DNA from: an uncultured Verrucomicrobia subdivision 3 bacterium
Lineage (GTDB): Bacteria; Verrucomicrobiota; Verrucomicrobiia; Limisphaerales; UBA11358
Assembly (NCBI GenBank): GCA_903870815.1
Contig: CAIQEI010000062.1
Span: forward strand, 1-43,355
DNA: 43,355 nucleotides
Direction of reading: 5' to 3'
Notes under the pieces: model-generated
What the model saw: the letters and a program-made list of their open reading frames with translations, nothing else
Told to the model about the DNA's origin: nothing
The model's database searches: none
Program-made: the position numbers and the translations under genes
Shown: one piece after another, positions 1 to 10,147 of the stretch
How the letters are laid out: every line of letters begins with the position of its first letter
How positions within the stretch are numbered: the stretch's first letter is position 1

Positions 1-635
1 CGATCCGAATCCAAGCTCACGCCGATGATTTCAAAGCCCTGCCCGTGATATTTCTGGTAGGTAGCGATGACGTTGGGCAGTTCGGCGCGGCAGGGCGGGC
101 ACCAGGTCGCCCAGAAATCTACCAGGACCACTTTGCCTTTCAGCGCGGCGACGGAAATCGGATGGCCGTTCAGGTCTTTCACGCTGAAATCGGGGAATGC
201 CAACCCGGGTGTGAGGGCCGACTGGACTTTTTTGGCCGCTGCCTGTTGGTCGATCATTTGCAAAATACGGCCCGCCTGTTTCCCCATGATGGTGTCCGGA
301 TATTCCGTCTTGAGCTGCGTGATCAAAGCCCGGCCCTTGCCCGGATTGTCCAGGACCTGAAGGTATAGCATGGCTTTCATGTAAATGATCTGTGCGCCGG
401 TGTCGGTCTTTTCACCATTTTGCTTGGCGAGTAACTGGTCAAAGCCAGCCAGATCGGGCGCCAGATCGGCCTCGGTCTTCTGGCCATCTTTTATCTTGGT
501 CTGGATTTCCTGGACAATTTTTTTGAGATCAGGATCCATGCCGCCGGCAGCGCGGTTGGTGGTTTGGGCGTTCAAGCCGGCCGGAACGAAAAACGCGGCC
601 GCGGCAATCAGAGCGAGCAGAGATTTAATTTTCAT
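1..635 (-). CDS. TlpA/ResA-like thioredoxin-fold protein, 3' end off the window
   Basis: The reading frame starts at an ATG (complement of 633-635) and stays open to the window edge, so about 211 N-terminal residues are seen and the C-terminus is missing. Residues 1 to about 24 form a signal peptide ([16 protein letters not shown], ending LNAQ). A helical spacer of about 120 residues follows. The thioredoxin domain then begins near [11 protein letters not shown] and carries the redox motif [12 protein letters not shown] and the strand [11 protein letters not shown]. In this family the CPPC pair reduces disulfides in periplasmic partners, often during cytochrome c maturation, but nothing here fixes the partner. 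The gene is divergent from xylA, with the xylA start 253 bases away. The fold and signal peptide are clear; the physiological role is not. Confidence 0.88.
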   Translation of the reverse strand, partial: MKIKSLLALIAAAAFFVPAGLNAQTTNRAAGGMDPDLKKIVQEIQTKIKDGQKTEADLAPDLAGFDQLLAKQNGEKTDTGAQIIYMKAMLYLQVLDNPGKGRALITQLKTEYPDTIMGKQAGRILQMIDQQAAAKKVQSALTPGLAFPDFSVKDLNGHPISVAALKGKVVLVDFWATWCPPCRAELPNVIATYQKYHGQGFEIIGVSLDSD

Positions 636-887
636 AAGCGGATGAATTTGATTGACGATTTCAGGTTTTGGCCGGCGGGGCAAATGTTTTCTGGTGACGA
701 AATATGCTATTGCCTTGACTCTCGGGCGTCACCTGTAGTTTCCTTAATTCATTGTTACGCCCTCGGTTCCTCAATATTTAAATTCCTTTGCCGGGTTGGA
801 ACCCGGCGGGCCCGGGCTGGAGCGGTTCCTTCGAGCCTGAATCATCCGGCGCGCCGTATCCGTCAGCTAGAATTTACAAATAGACAC

Positions 888-2201
888 ATGAAAGCCGCAT
901 TTCCCGACATCGCTAGAATCCAATACGAAGGGCCCCGATCCAGAAATCCGCTGGCCTTCAAACATTATAACGCGGACGAAATCATCGCCGGCAAACCGAT
1001 GCGCGACCACCTCCGCTTCGCCGTCGTGTATTGGCATACGTTTCGCGGCACCGGCTCAGATCCGTTCGGGGTCGGCACCATGCAGCGTCCGTGGGACGAT
1101 GGCTCGAACTCCGTGAGCAACGCGCAAAAACGCGCGCGCGTCGCCTTCGAGTTCATGGAAAAACTCGGTGCGCCTTTTTATTGCTGGCATGACCGCGATG
1201 TCGCGCCGGAAGGCAAAACGCTTGCTCAATCCAACCAGAACTTTGACGCCGTTGCGAGAGTCTTGAAGGAGGAACAACAGCGTTCCGGGATCAAACTGCT
1301 GTGGGGCACCGCGAACCTGTTTTCCAATCCGCGATTTGTTCACGGGGCCGGCACGAGTTGCAATGCGGATGTGTTTGCCTTTGCGGCCGCGCAGATCAAA
1401 CAGGCTATGGAAGTGACGCATGAGTTGGGCGGCGCGGGCTACACGTTCTGGGGCGGACGGGAAGGCTATATGACGCTGCTCAACACCGACATGAAGCGCG
1501 AACTGGAGCATCTCGCCCGACTCCTGCACCTGGCTGTGGACTACAAAAAGCAGATCGGCTTCAAGGGGCAGTTCTACATTGAGCCGAAACCGAAAGAACC
1601 AACCAAGCATCAATACGATTCCGACGCCGCCGCCTGCCTGAATTTTTTGCGCCAATACGACCTGCTGCCACATTTCAAGCTCAACCTCGAAACCAACCAC
1701 GCGACGCTCGCGGGGCACTCCATGCAGCACGAACTTGAGGTGGCCGGCGCGGCGGGCGCGCTGGGTTCGATCGACGCGAACACCGGCGACGAACTGCTGG
1801 GCTGGGACACGGATCAGTTCCCGACGAACATTTACCTGACGACCTATACGATGCTGGCCATCTTGAAATATGGCGGCCTGACGACGGGCGGCGTCAATTT
1901 TGACGCCAAAGTCCGGCGCGAGAGTTTCGAACCGGTGGATTTGTTCCACGCCCATATTGGCGGCATGGATGCGTTTGCCCGGGGGTTGAAAATCGCGGTT
2001 GCGATTCGTAAGGACGGACGGCTTGCGGAATTTGTAAAACAGCGTTATGCCTCGTGGGATTCAGGAATCGGCGCCAGGATTGAATCGGGCAAAACCACTT
2101 TACCGGAGTTGGAGCGCTACATTCTCAAGCAGGGCGAAGCGGCACCCAACGTCAGCGGGCGCCAGGAATTTCTGGAAAACCTCATCAACGAATTTATTTG
2201 A
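888..2201 (+). CDS. xylA: Xylose isomerase
   Basis: This 437-residue protein matches the usual length of class II xylose isomerases (about 440). It interconverts D-xylose and D-xylulose (and D-glucose and D-fructose) in the cytoplasm, using two divalent metals. The catalytic His-Asp pair lies in [13 protein letters not shown] near residue 100. Metal ligands are in [46 protein letters not shown] and the later GGVNFDAK. The frame is open back to 564, but that part runs antisense through the start of the thioredoxin gene and has no family similarity, so the ATG at 888 giving MKAAFPDI is chosen. No clear Shine-Dalgarno site precedes it. No xylulokinase or xylose transporter is adjacent, so the gene stands alone here. 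Confidence 0.96.
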   Translation: MKAAFPDIARIQYEGPRSRNPLAFKHYNADEIIAGKPMRDHLRFAVVYWHTFRGTGSDPFGVGTMQRPWDDGSNSVSNAQKRARVAFEFMEKLGAPFYCWHDRDVAPEGKTLAQSNQNFDAVARVLKEEQQRSGIKLLWGTANLFSNPRFVHGAGTSCNADVFAFAAAQIKQAMEVTHELGGAGYTFWGGREGYMTLLNTDMKRELEHLARLLHLAVDYKKQIGFKGQFYIEPKPKEPTKHQYDSDAAACLNFLRQYDLLPHFKLNLETNHATLAGHSMQHELEVAGAAGALGSIDANTGDELLGWDTDQFPTNIYLTTYTMLAILKYGGLTTGGVNFDAKVRRESFEPVDLFHAHIGGMDAFARGLKIAVAIRKDGRLAEFVKQRYASWDSGIGARIESGKTTLPELERYILKQGEAAPNVSGRQEFLENLINEFI

Positions 2202-2656
2202 ACTTTCACGGTGAAGTTGGTTTTCCATCATTCTGACCATGGGGATTTTGGATGTCAGGTATGACGCTTGGAGATAGCACCACGCATTGCTCGCAAGTTG
2301 TCACTGGATCCGCTTCGCGCCAGGTCGATGACCGCCGTTTCAATCCAACGGCTCCAGCGACCTGGCTGTTTTCCGGCCAACGGACCGGGGCAGCCGAACC
2401 AGGCCGGCTTTGTGGCCCGAACTTAAATAATTTCACGGCAATTGGAAACTCGGCAAGCAGGCTGCTAAACATAAGTGGATGGTCAGAATCAAATCCGTCA
2501 GGCGGGCTGAAATTGGATTGGCGGAATCAATTGACACCCTGATAAAACATGGTGAAACTCGTGTTGTAGGATTTTTTCCAACGCGAAATTCTTAGGTTTT
2601 GGCCGGATCTGGCTGGCGGTAAATGCCCATGAAGTTCAAAAAACAACTGATGGAAT
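2202..2656. other. Intergenic region of 455 bases
   Basis: This lies between xylA and the ATP-grasp gene. Short open frames on both strands show no recognisable protein. A TTGACA at 2531-2536 could be a -35 box for the downstream cluster, but no good -10 box sits at the right spacing, so no promoter is called. I see no RNA gene or repeat here. Confidence 0.4.
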
Positions 2657-4093
2657 ATGCTGAATCAATATCAGGTCAACGAAGGTTTCGACGAAATGGC
2701 CGACGCGAAACGCGGGGTGCGGCCGCACTACCAGAAATTTCACAAGCTGTTTGCCGATTTGACGGAACCGGAGTTTCAGGCCAAGCGCGAGGCGATTGAC
2801 AACGCTTTTCTCCGGCAGGGCGTCACGTTCAATGTCTATGGCGATGCGGCGGGCGCGGAAAAGATTTTTCCATTCGACTTGCTGCCGCGCATCATCCCGG
2901 CGTCGGAATGGGAGCACCTGGAGCGCGGTCTGACACAGCGCATCACGGCGTTGAATCTTTTTCTGCACGACATCTATCATGACCAGCGGATTTTGAAGGA
3001 TGGGGTGATTCCGGAGTTTTATGTCCTGTCGGCGCGGCACTTCCGGCGCGAGTTCGTGAATTTCAACGTGCCGAAGGATATTTACATCCATATCTGCGGC
3101 ACCGACCTGATCCGCGACAAGGACGGAAATTATCTGGTGCTCGAGGACAACGGTCGCTGCCCGTCGGGCGTGAGCTATGTCCTGGAAAATCGCCGGGCGA
3201 TGAAGCGCGCCTTTCCGGGAATGTTTGAAGGCATCGGGGTGCGTCCGGTCGAGAATTACTCGCAGGAACTTTTGAAGTCGCTCCGGTACATCGCGCCGGC
3301 GGGCGTGGCCGATCCCACGGTGGTCCTGCTCACTCCCGGCGCTTACAATAGCGCCTATTTCGAGCACACGTACCTGGCGCGGCAGATGGGCATCGAAATC
3401 GTTGAGGGCCGCGACTTGTTTGTGAAAGATGCCCGCGTATTCATGCGCACGACGAAAGGACCGCAGCCGGTGCATGTCATTTACCGGCGGATTGACGATG
3501 ATTTTATCGACCCGACGGTGTTCCGCAAAGATTCGATGCTCGGCGTGCCCGGGCTGATCAACGCTTATCGCGCCGGCAATGTTTCGTTGGCCAACTCCAT
3601 CGGCACCGGCATCGCGGACGACAAGGTGATGTATTATTTTGTGCCGCGGATGATCAAATATTATCTCGACCAGGAGCCCATCCTGCCCAACGTGCCGACC
3701 TTCCTGGCGAGCGAGGAAAAGGACAAGCAATACATCCTCGACCATCTCCCTGAACTCGTGGTGAAAGCGGCGAACGAATCCGGCGGCTACGGCATGTTGA
3801 TGGGGCCGAAGGCTTCGAAGGAAGAAATCGAAAAATTTCGTCAGCTCATCATTGCCGAGCCGCGCAATTACATCGCTCAGCCGATGATTTTTCTATCCCA
3901 GCACCCCACGTGCTGCGACGGGAACTTTGAAGGCCGCCATGTGGATCTGCGGCCGTTCGTGCTGTCGGGTGAACGCACCAGCATCATCCCTGGCGGGCTG
4001 ACGCGGGTTGCGCTGCGCAAGGGTTCGCTGGTGGTCAATTCATCGCAGGGCGGCGGCAGCAAGGACACCTGGGTATTATACGGAGACGAATGA
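2657..4093 (+). CDS. Circularly permuted ATP-grasp protein (DUF404/DUF407 family)
   Basis: The 478-residue protein has the hallmarks of the circularly permuted ATP-grasp family. These are an N-terminal [20 protein letters not shown]-type segment, [14 protein letters not shown], the [18 protein letters not shown] block near residue 170, [24 protein letters not shown], and the C-terminal [13 protein letters not shown]. Such proteins are predicted carboxylate-amine ligases that use ATP. They nearly always occur with alpha-E and transglutaminase genes and are thought to build or attach a peptide-like product, although no substrate is established. The gene heads a co-directional cluster running to 14486. 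The chosen ATG gives [14 protein letters not shown], the usual start of the family. A second, divergent copy is fused to alpha-E at 10140. Confidence 0.9.
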   Translation: MLNQYQVNEGFDEMADAKRGVRPHYQKFHKLFADLTEPEFQAKREAIDNAFLRQGVTFNVYGDAAGAEKIFPFDLLPRIIPASEWEHLERGLTQRITALNLFLHDIYHDQRILKDGVIPEFYVLSARHFRREFVNFNVPKDIYIHICGTDLIRDKDGNYLVLEDNGRCPSGVSYVLENRRAMKRAFPGMFEGIGVRPVENYSQELLKSLRYIAPAGVADPTVVLLTPGAYNSAYFEHTYLARQMGIEIVEGRDLFVKDARVFMRTTKGPQPVHVIYRRIDDDFIDPTVFRKDSMLGVPGLINAYRAGNVSLANSIGTGIADDKVMYYFVPRMIKYYLDQEPILPNVPTFLASEEKDKQYILDHLPELVVKAANESGGYGMLMGPKASKEEIEKFRQLIIAEPRNYIAQPMIFLSQHPTCCDGNFEGRHVDLRPFVLSGERTSIIPGGLTRVALRKGSLVVNSSQGGGSKDTWVLYGDE

Positions 4094-4103
4094 AAGTAAC
4101 GTC

Positions 4104-4184
4104 GAACATTCAATATTTAACGACTAACGCCAAATGCTGGGCGCAGTCCGCAATTGGCAGTTCGAGGTTGAAGGTTGAATGTTC
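4104..4184. repeat. Imperfect inverted repeat between the ATP-grasp and alpha-E genes
   Basis: GAACATTCAA (4104-4113) and TTGAATGTTC (4175-4184) are perfect 10-base complements 61 bases apart. They fill the only sizeable gap between these two genes. This looks like a small dispersed palindromic element rather than a gene. It may also form an mRNA hairpin just upstream of the alpha-E start. Confidence 0.45.
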
Positions 4185-4197
4185 CCAATTTGAAAAT

Positions 4198-5226
4198 ATG
4201 TTAAGTCGCGTTGCTAACTCTCTCTACTGGATGGCCCGTTATATCGAGCGCTCGGAAAACATTGCGCGCATCGTGGAAGTGAACCTGCAGCTTCTGCTGG
4301 ACATCCGCAACCTCGACGAGAAACGGCTTACCGCCTACTGGCTGCCCATCGTGCAGGCCACCGGCGACGAAGAGGCGTTTTTCAAGACCCACGCGAACGC
4401 CACCGGCAAGGCGGTGACGGAATTTCTGGTGTTCGAAATGGAAAATCCCAATTCGCTGCTGCAGTCCATCTGCCAGGCCCGCGAAAACGCCCGCATGGTG
4501 CGCGACCAGATCACGCTCGAATTATGGGAGGAACTGAACCGCCTGTACCTGTTTATGCGGTCGCCCTACGCCCGCGAAGTCTGGCGGCGGAGCCCGGCGG
4601 AGTTTTTTCAGGAGATCAAATCCAGTTCGCTCCACATCATCGGCATCATCAACGCCACCCTGATCCGCAACGAAGGCTGGTGGTTTGTGCAGATTGGCCA
4701 GTTTCTGGAGCGGGCGGACAAGACCACGCGCATCCTCGATGTGCGCTATCAAAGCCTGCCCGAGCGCGGCGTGCCCGAGCGCATCAGCCCGGATGAGGCG
4801 CTCGAATGGTCGGCCGTGCTGCGCTCGTGCAGTGCCTGGGATGCCTACAAGACCAGCCATGGTGCCGACGTGCATCCGCGCAGCGTCGCGGAATTCCTCT
4901 TGTTGAGCGATGTCTTCCCGCGCTCGGTCCGCTATTGCGTCAATGAGTTAAACCACGCTTTGCGGCGCATTTCCGGCGTCGCCGAGGGGCGATTCACCAA
5001 CGATGCGGAAAAGCTCACCGGCCGGTTTCTGGCGGAACTTCAATTCTGCACCATCGAGGAAATATTCGACGTCGGCCTGCACCGCTATCTGGACGAGGCG
5101 CAGTTGAAACTGAACAACATTGGCGCCGAGTTGTTCCGCGCCTATATTTTCCAACCGTTCGAAAACCCCGACGAAGTTCACATGGTGCAGCAGGAGGAAC
5201 AACAGCAGCAATCCGCAATCTTATAA
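4198..5226 (+). CDS. Alpha-E domain protein (DUF403)
   Basis: A 342-residue, largely helical protein. The start MLSRVANSLYWMARYIERSEN is the family's signature N-terminus, with the repeated E-rich helix motif that gives the alpha-E name. Later typical blocks are ENARMVRDQITLELWEELNRL, GWWFVQIGQFLERADKTTRILD and RSVRYCVNELNHALRRI. The frame is open back to 4090, but the family start is at 4198, so that ATG is used. The biochemical activity of alpha-E proteins is unknown. They are always encoded with, or fused to, the circularly permuted ATP-grasp proteins and are assumed to act with them. The phosphofructokinase gene begins only 4 bases after the stop, so the two are probably co-transcribed. 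Confidence 0.88.
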   Translation: MLSRVANSLYWMARYIERSENIARIVEVNLQLLLDIRNLDEKRLTAYWLPIVQATGDEEAFFKTHANATGKAVTEFLVFEMENPNSLLQSICQARENARMVRDQITLELWEELNRLYLFMRSPYAREVWRRSPAEFFQEIKSSSLHIIGIINATLIRNEGWWFVQIGQFLERADKTTRILDVRYQSLPERGVPERISPDEALEWSAVLRSCSAWDAYKTSHGADVHPRSVAEFLLLSDVFPRSVRYCVNELNHALRRISGVAEGRFTNDAEKLTGRFLAELQFCTIEEIFDVGLHRYLDEAQLKLNNIGAELFRAYIFQPFENPDEVHMVQQEEQQQQSAIL

Positions 5227-5230
5227 ACCC

Positions 5231-6622
5231 ATGAAACGCATCGGCATCCTCACTGCCGGCGGCGACACGCCGGCCCTCAACGCCACGATCCATGGCGCGG
5301 TCACGCGCGCCAACCAGCTCAAGGTCGAGATCATCGGCCTGATCAAGGGCTTTAATTGCCTGTTCAATCCGCGGGTCCCACACGTCCATCTTAATCCGCT
5401 TTACCAGAACATTCCCGAATTGGACCCGACGAAAGGCGGCACGCTCATTGGATCATCGCGCGATTTTGTGGACCCGAACAAAAAGGACGATCTGGACATG
5501 GTCGCGTCGCGCCTGAAACAACTCGGTATCGAGGGGCTGATCTGCATCGGCGGCGACGGCACCTTGAACGGGCTCCAGCCGTTTGCTGAACGCCTGCCGA
5601 CGGTGCTGGCGCCCAAGACGATCGACAATGACCTCGGCCTGAATTATCCGAGCGAGCCCGACGAGTTTGTGCGCGTGAACGATCCCTCTGCCAAGTCCGG
5701 TTTCCGATACAAGCGCACGGAATCGCACACGCAGTTTGACCTGAACAACATCGTGAATTACGCCACGCCGGGTTACGCGACCGCCGTCTTTGTCTCGGCC
5801 AGCGGCGTCGAACGCATTCGGACGACGGCGGAAAGCCACCGGCGCATCGCCATCATCGAAGTCATGGGCCGGCATTCCGGTTATATTGCGCTCGGCTCGG
5901 CCTACGGGCAGCCGGACATTGTCCTGGTCCCTGAAATCGCGCCGGACTTGGAACTGCTGGTCGCGCGGGTGAAGCACCTTTACGATCTGCAAAAGAACGT
6001 CGTCATTGTCTGCGGCGAGGGCATTGTGGACGAGCAAGGCCGCGAACTTGGTGCGGAAACGAAATCCACCGACCCGGCAGGCAACGTCGTTTTGAGCGGG
6101 GCATCGGAAGCGTTGCGCGGAAAATTGATCCAGATGATTGGCGACAAGTTTTTCCAGCTTTACCGGCGCGGGGAATCAGCCAAGGAGGCGATTTTTACCC
6201 GCAAAGTCGGCCATACCCAGCGAGGCGGCCGGCCGATTCTATTCGACCGGTTCTACGCGGCCGCGCAAGGAGCGGAGGCCGTCGAACTGCTGGTGGAAGG
6301 CCGTAACAACGCCGTTTCCGTCCTGCAATACAACTCGACAAAGGGATTTTTCGTCGAAGGCTACGATGCGAACCGTTTTCGCGACCGCTGGGGTCTGATT
6401 CATGCGCGCCGAATGCACCCGTCGCTTTACGATTCTAAATTAATGAAGCCTTCCAAGCTTGGCATGGATTACCTGATGCCGATTTTCACGGATGCCATCG
6501 GCGAGGACGATATGGAGCATACGCGGCGCACCCTCTTCGCCTCCGGCAATCTTTCGCAGCCCTACCACTCCATCAACACGGATGTTCACAAGCGCATCCG
6601 GTACATGGAAAATGCCGTATGA
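5231..6622 (+). CDS. 6-phosphofructokinase, PPi-PFK-like sequence group
   Basis: A 463-residue phosphofructokinase, longer than the 320-residue E. coli type, that phosphorylates fructose 6-phosphate to fructose 1,6-bisphosphate. The N-terminal MKRIGILTAGGDTPALNA is the phosphoryl-donor loop. GGDGT lies near residue 106, PKTIDND near 126, and EVMGRHSG near 212. Gly in GGDGT is typical of ATP-using enzymes (PPi enzymes have Asp there). Lys in PKTIDND is typical of the PPi-type lineage, where E. coli PfkA has Gly. The donor therefore cannot be settled by eye, though ATP is favoured. The frame is open from 5120, but that part overlaps the alpha-E gene; the ATG at 5231 gives the family N-terminus. 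It is embedded inside the transglutaminase/ATP-grasp cluster. Confidence 0.93.
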   Translation: MKRIGILTAGGDTPALNATIHGAVTRANQLKVEIIGLIKGFNCLFNPRVPHVHLNPLYQNIPELDPTKGGTLIGSSRDFVDPNKKDDLDMVASRLKQLGIEGLICIGGDGTLNGLQPFAERLPTVLAPKTIDNDLGLNYPSEPDEFVRVNDPSAKSGFRYKRTESHTQFDLNNIVNYATPGYATAVFVSASGVERIRTTAESHRRIAIIEVMGRHSGYIALGSAYGQPDIVLVPEIAPDLELLVARVKHLYDLQKNVVIVCGEGIVDEQGRELGAETKSTDPAGNVVLSGASEALRGKLIQMIGDKFFQLYRRGESAKEAIFTRKVGHTQRGGRPILFDRFYAAAQGAEAVELLVEGRNNAVSVLQYNSTKGFFVEGYDANRFRDRWGLIHARRMHPSLYDSKLMKPSKLGMDYLMPIFTDAIGEDDMEHTRRTLFASGNLSQPYHSINTDVHKRIRYMENAV

Positions 6623-6682
6623 AACGATGCCTGCAACCATTTCGGTTCAGGGTAAATCGCCAATCGTAAATTATAAATTCCT

Positions 6683-9600
6683 GTGTCCATCCACGTCGCG
6701 CTCCACCACAAGACGCTTTACAAATATGACCGGCTGGTCAACTTGGGCCCGCAAGTCGTGCGCCTGCGGCCGGCGCCGCATTCGCGGACGCGGATATTAA
6801 GCTACTCGCTCAAAATCAAGCCGGAAAAGCATTTCATCAATTGGCAGCAGGATCCGCAGTCCAACTACGCCGCGCGCCTGGTCTTTGAAGAGCCGACGCG
6901 CGAATTCCTGGTCGAAGTGGATCTGGTCGCGGAGATGGCGGTGCTGAACCCGTTTGATTTTTTTCTCGAACCGAACGCGCAGAAATTTCCGTTCGCCTAC
7001 GACCCGGCGCTCGAACACGAACTCGCGCCATTCCAGCGCAAGTGCTGGCTCACGACCAATTTCACCAAGTATCTGACGGAGTTGCGCCGGGATTTGATTG
7101 ACGAGATCAAGCGGCGCACGAAGCAGCAGCGGCTCGAACTGCCCGACAGCGAGAAGAAGCCGACAAACGATTTTATAGTCGCGATCAACCAGCGGCTTTG
7201 GAAGGACATCAAGTATACCATTCGCATGGAGCCGGGCGTGCAGACGCCGGAGGAAACGCTCACGAAAATGAGCGGTTCCTGCCGTGACTCGGCATGGCTG
7301 CTGGTGCAATTGCTGCGGCACTTCGGCCTCGCGGCACGCTTTGTCAGCGGCTATTTAATTCAGCTCAAACCGGACGTAAAATCCCTCGACGGTCCCAGCG
7401 GCGCGGAAAAGGATTTCACTGATTTGCACGCGTGGACCGAAGTGTATCTGCCCGGGGCCGGTTGGATCGGCCTGGATCCTACCTCCGGCCTGCTCGCGGG
7501 CGAAGGTCATATTCCGCTCGCCTGCACCCCGGACCCTTCGAGCGCCGCGCCCATTTCCGGCGGCGTGGATGAATGCGAAACCGAATTTGAGTTCGACATG
7601 ACCGTGAAGCGCGTTTACGAATCGCCACGGGTCACCAAACCCTATACCGAGGAGCAATGGCGGGAGATCGAGCAGCTTGGTCACGCGATCGACGTGGATT
7701 TGAAGCAAGGCGATGTGCGCCTCACCATGGGCGGCGAGCCGACCTTTGTTTCCGTGGATGATCCCAACGGCCCGGAATGGAATTTTACCGCCGTCTCGAA
7801 GAAAAAGCGCATTCTTTCCGGCGAACTGATCCGGCGGCTGCACGGAAAATTTGCGCCCGGCGCACTGCTGCATTATGGCCAGGGCAAATGGTATCCCGGC
7901 GAACCGTTGCCGCGTTATGCGCTCGCGGCATATTGGCGCAAAGACGGCGTGCCGGTATGGAAAGATGATTCACTCATCGCCGACGAATCGAAAAATTACG
8001 GCCACGGCCCGAAAGAGGCGAAGGCGCTGGCTGAGGGCCTCGCCAAAACGATTGGGGTGAATCCCAAGCACCTGATACCCGCCTACGAGGACGCCTTTTA
8101 TTACAGTTGGAAAGAGCGCCGTTTTCCCACCAACGTCACACCCGAAAAATCCAATCTCAAGGATAAACAGGAGCGCGAACGCATCGCGCGGATATTTCAG
8201 CAGGGACTCGGCACGGTTGTCGGCTATACGCTGCCGATCAAGCGCGCGTGGGATGGCAACGAGCAGGGCTGGATGTCGGGTTCGTGGTTTTTGCGGGACG
8301 ACGATACGCTTTGGCTTATCCCCGGTGATTCGGCGATGGGTTTGCGACTGCCGCTGGATTCCGTGCCGTGGGTTTCGGAAAAAGATTATCCCTGGCTGCG
8401 GCAGCAGGATCCATCCGAACCGGATTTGCCGGAACTGCCGAAAGAATTTCCGTATCACCTGCGACCGGAATTGAGCGGACAGCGATTCATGCGCGGTAGC
8501 GGTGCGCCCTTGCCCGCCGGTTACGGGCCGGGCCAGCGCGCACAAAAGCTTGGCTCGCCCAAAGTAAAATCGGAATTGAAGCCCGACGAAGATCCGAACC
8601 GCCGGCCCGCGCCTGGCGAGTCCGCTCCCTGGATCATTCGTACCGCTCTCTGCGTGGAGCCGCGTGATGGACGGCTGCACCTTTTCATGCCGCCGGTCGA
8701 AAAGACGGAGGATTATTTGGATCTCATCGCGGGCATCGAAACGTCCGCTGCCGAAGCCGGTTTGCCGGTCGTCATCGAAGGCGAAACGCCGCCCAAAGAT
8801 CCGCGCCTGAACAAACTGGCGGTCACGCCAGATCCCGGTGTGATCGAGGTGAACATGCATCCGAGCAAGACTTGGGATGAGCTCGTCGAGCGCACGACTG
8901 TGCTGTACGAGGAGGCGCGCCAAACGCGGCTCGGCACGGAAAAATTCATGGTGGACGGCCGTCACACCGGCACCGGCGGTGGAAACCACATCATCATCGG
9001 CGGCGAGACGCCGACGGATTCCCCGGTTTTGCGCCGGCCGGATTTGCTACGCTCGCTGCTCTCGTATTGGCAGAACCATCCGTCGTTGAGCTGGCTGTTC
9101 AGCGGTTTGTTCATCGGTCCGACGTCGCAGGCGCCTCGCATTGATGAGGCGCGCAACGATTCGCTCTACGAACTTGACGTCGCGTTCAATGAAATGGACA
9201 AGCAAATCAGTCAATTCGGCCAGACGCCGCCGTGGCTGGTGGATCGGTTGTTCCGGAATTTACTGATTGATTCCAGCGGCAATACGCATCGCGCCGAGTT
9301 TTCAATTGATAAGCTTTATGCGCCGGAAAGCAGCACGGGCCGGCTTGGTCTCGTGGAAATGCGCGCCTTTGAAATGCCGCCGGATGCGCGCATGAGCCTC
9401 GCGCAGCATTTATTGCTGCGCGGTCTGGTCTCGAAATTTTGGAAGGAGCCTTACAAAAACGGGCTCGTGCGCTGGGGCACGGACATTCATGACCGCTGGA
9501 TGCTGCCGCACTTTTGCGAAACGGATTTTGCGGATGTCATCAACGACTTGCGCGAAGCCGGTTACCCCTTCCAAGCCGAATGGTTTGCGCCGCATTTTGA

Positions 9601-10147
9601 ATTCCGCTTCCCGCGCATCGGGGATCTGGAGCAGCGCGATTTACACCTCGAACTGCGCACCGCCCTCGAACCGTGGCACGTCCTCGGCGAAGAACCGGGC
9701 GGCGGCGGCACGGTCCGCTACGTGGATAGCTCGGTGGAACGCCTGCAAATCAAGGCGCGCGGCCTTGCGGGCGACCGCTTCGCCATCACTTGCAATGGCC
9801 ATCGGGTGCCGCTGCATCCGACCGGTACCAACGGCGAAGGCGTCGCCGGCGTGCGCTATCGCGCCTGGCAGCCGCCGATTTGTTTGCAACCGACCATTAA
9901 GTCGCACGCGCCGCTGCGCTTCGATCTTTACGACACTTGGAACCGGCGTTCGCTGGGCGGCTGCACGTACAACGTGGCGCATCCCGGCGGCCGCAGCTAT
10001 GACACCTTCCCGGTGAACAGCTACGAAGCGGAATCACGCCGTCTAGCTCGATTTTTCCGGCACGGCCACCAGCAGGGCAAGTTCACGCCGCCGGTGGAAA
10101 ATTTGAACAGCGACTTTCCTTTTACCCTGGATTTGCGCAATGTCTGA
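6683..10147 (+). CDS. Transglutaminase fused to DUF2126 putative amidoligase
   Basis: A 1154-residue fusion protein. Residues 1 to about 100 form the transglutaminase-associated N-terminal beta domain (HVALHHKTLYKYDRLVNLGP). The papain-like transglutaminase core has Cys in GSCRDSAWLLVQLLRHFG near residue 198, His in DLHAWTEVYLPGAGW near 248, and Asp in GLDPTSG near 264. From about residue 330 to the end lies DUF2126, a putative amidoligase of the glutamate-cysteine-ligase-like fold, with VRLTMGGEPTFVSVDDP, RHTGTGGGNHIIIGGETP and LFIGPTSQAPRIDEAR. Presumably one half forms and the other cleaves or transfers an amide bond; the substrate is unknown. The start is GTG, giving MSIHVALHH. Its stop overlaps the next start by 8 bases, so translation is probably coupled. 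Confidence 0.92.
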   Translation: MSIHVALHHKTLYKYDRLVNLGPQVVRLRPAPHSRTRILSYSLKIKPEKHFINWQQDPQSNYAARLVFEEPTREFLVEVDLVAEMAVLNPFDFFLEPNAQKFPFAYDPALEHELAPFQRKCWLTTNFTKYLTELRRDLIDEIKRRTKQQRLELPDSEKKPTNDFIVAINQRLWKDIKYTIRMEPGVQTPEETLTKMSGSCRDSAWLLVQLLRHFGLAARFVSGYLIQLKPDVKSLDGPSGAEKDFTDLHAWTEVYLPGAGWIGLDPTSGLLAGEGHIPLACTPDPSSAAPISGGVDECETEFEFDMTVKRVYESPRVTKPYTEEQWREIEQLGHAIDVDLKQGDVRLTMGGEPTFVSVDDPNGPEWNFTAVSKKKRILSGELIRRLHGKFAPGALLHYGQGKWYPGEPLPRYALAAYWRKDGVPVWKDDSLIADESKNYGHGPKEAKALAEGLAKTIGVNPKHLIPAYEDAFYYSWKERRFPTNVTPEKSNLKDKQERERIARIFQQGLGTVVGYTLPIKRAWDGNEQGWMSGSWFLRDDDTLWLIPGDSAMGLRLPLDSVPWVSEKDYPWLRQQDPSEPDLPELPKEFPYHLRPELSGQRFMRGSGAPLPAGYGPGQRAQKLGSPKVKSELKPDEDPNRRPAPGESAPWIIRTALCVEPRDGRLHLFMPPVEKTEDYLDLIAGIETSAAEAGLPVVIEGETPPKDPRLNKLAVTPDPGVIEVNMHPSKTWDELVERTTVLYEEARQTRLGTEKFMVDGRHTGTGGGNHIIIGGETPTDSPVLRRPDLLRSLLSYWQNHPSLSWLFSGLFIGPTSQAPRIDEARNDSLYELDVAFNEMDKQISQFGQTPPWLVDRLFRNLLIDSSGNTHRAEFSIDKLYAPESSTGRLGLVEMRAFEMPPDARMSLAQHLLLRGLVSKFWKEPYKNGLVRWGTDIHDRWMLPHFCETDFADVINDLREAGYPFQAEWFAPHFEFRFPRIGDLEQRDLHLELRTALEPWHVLGEEPGGGGTVRYVDSSVERLQIKARGLAGDRFAITCNGHRVPLHPTGTNGEGVAGVRYRAWQPPICLQPTIKSHAPLRFDLYDTWNRRSLGGCTYNVAHPGGRSYDTFPVNSYEAESRRLARFFRHGHQQGKFTPPVENLNSDFPFTLDLRNV

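Noticed and set aside
564-887. A 108-codon extension of xylose isomerase
   Set aside because: It overlaps the start of the opposite-strand thioredoxin gene and is absent from the family, whose length fits the ATG at 888.
2531-2560. A promoter for the amidoligase cluster
   Set aside because: TTGACA is present, but no acceptable -10 hexamer is found 16-18 bases downstream.
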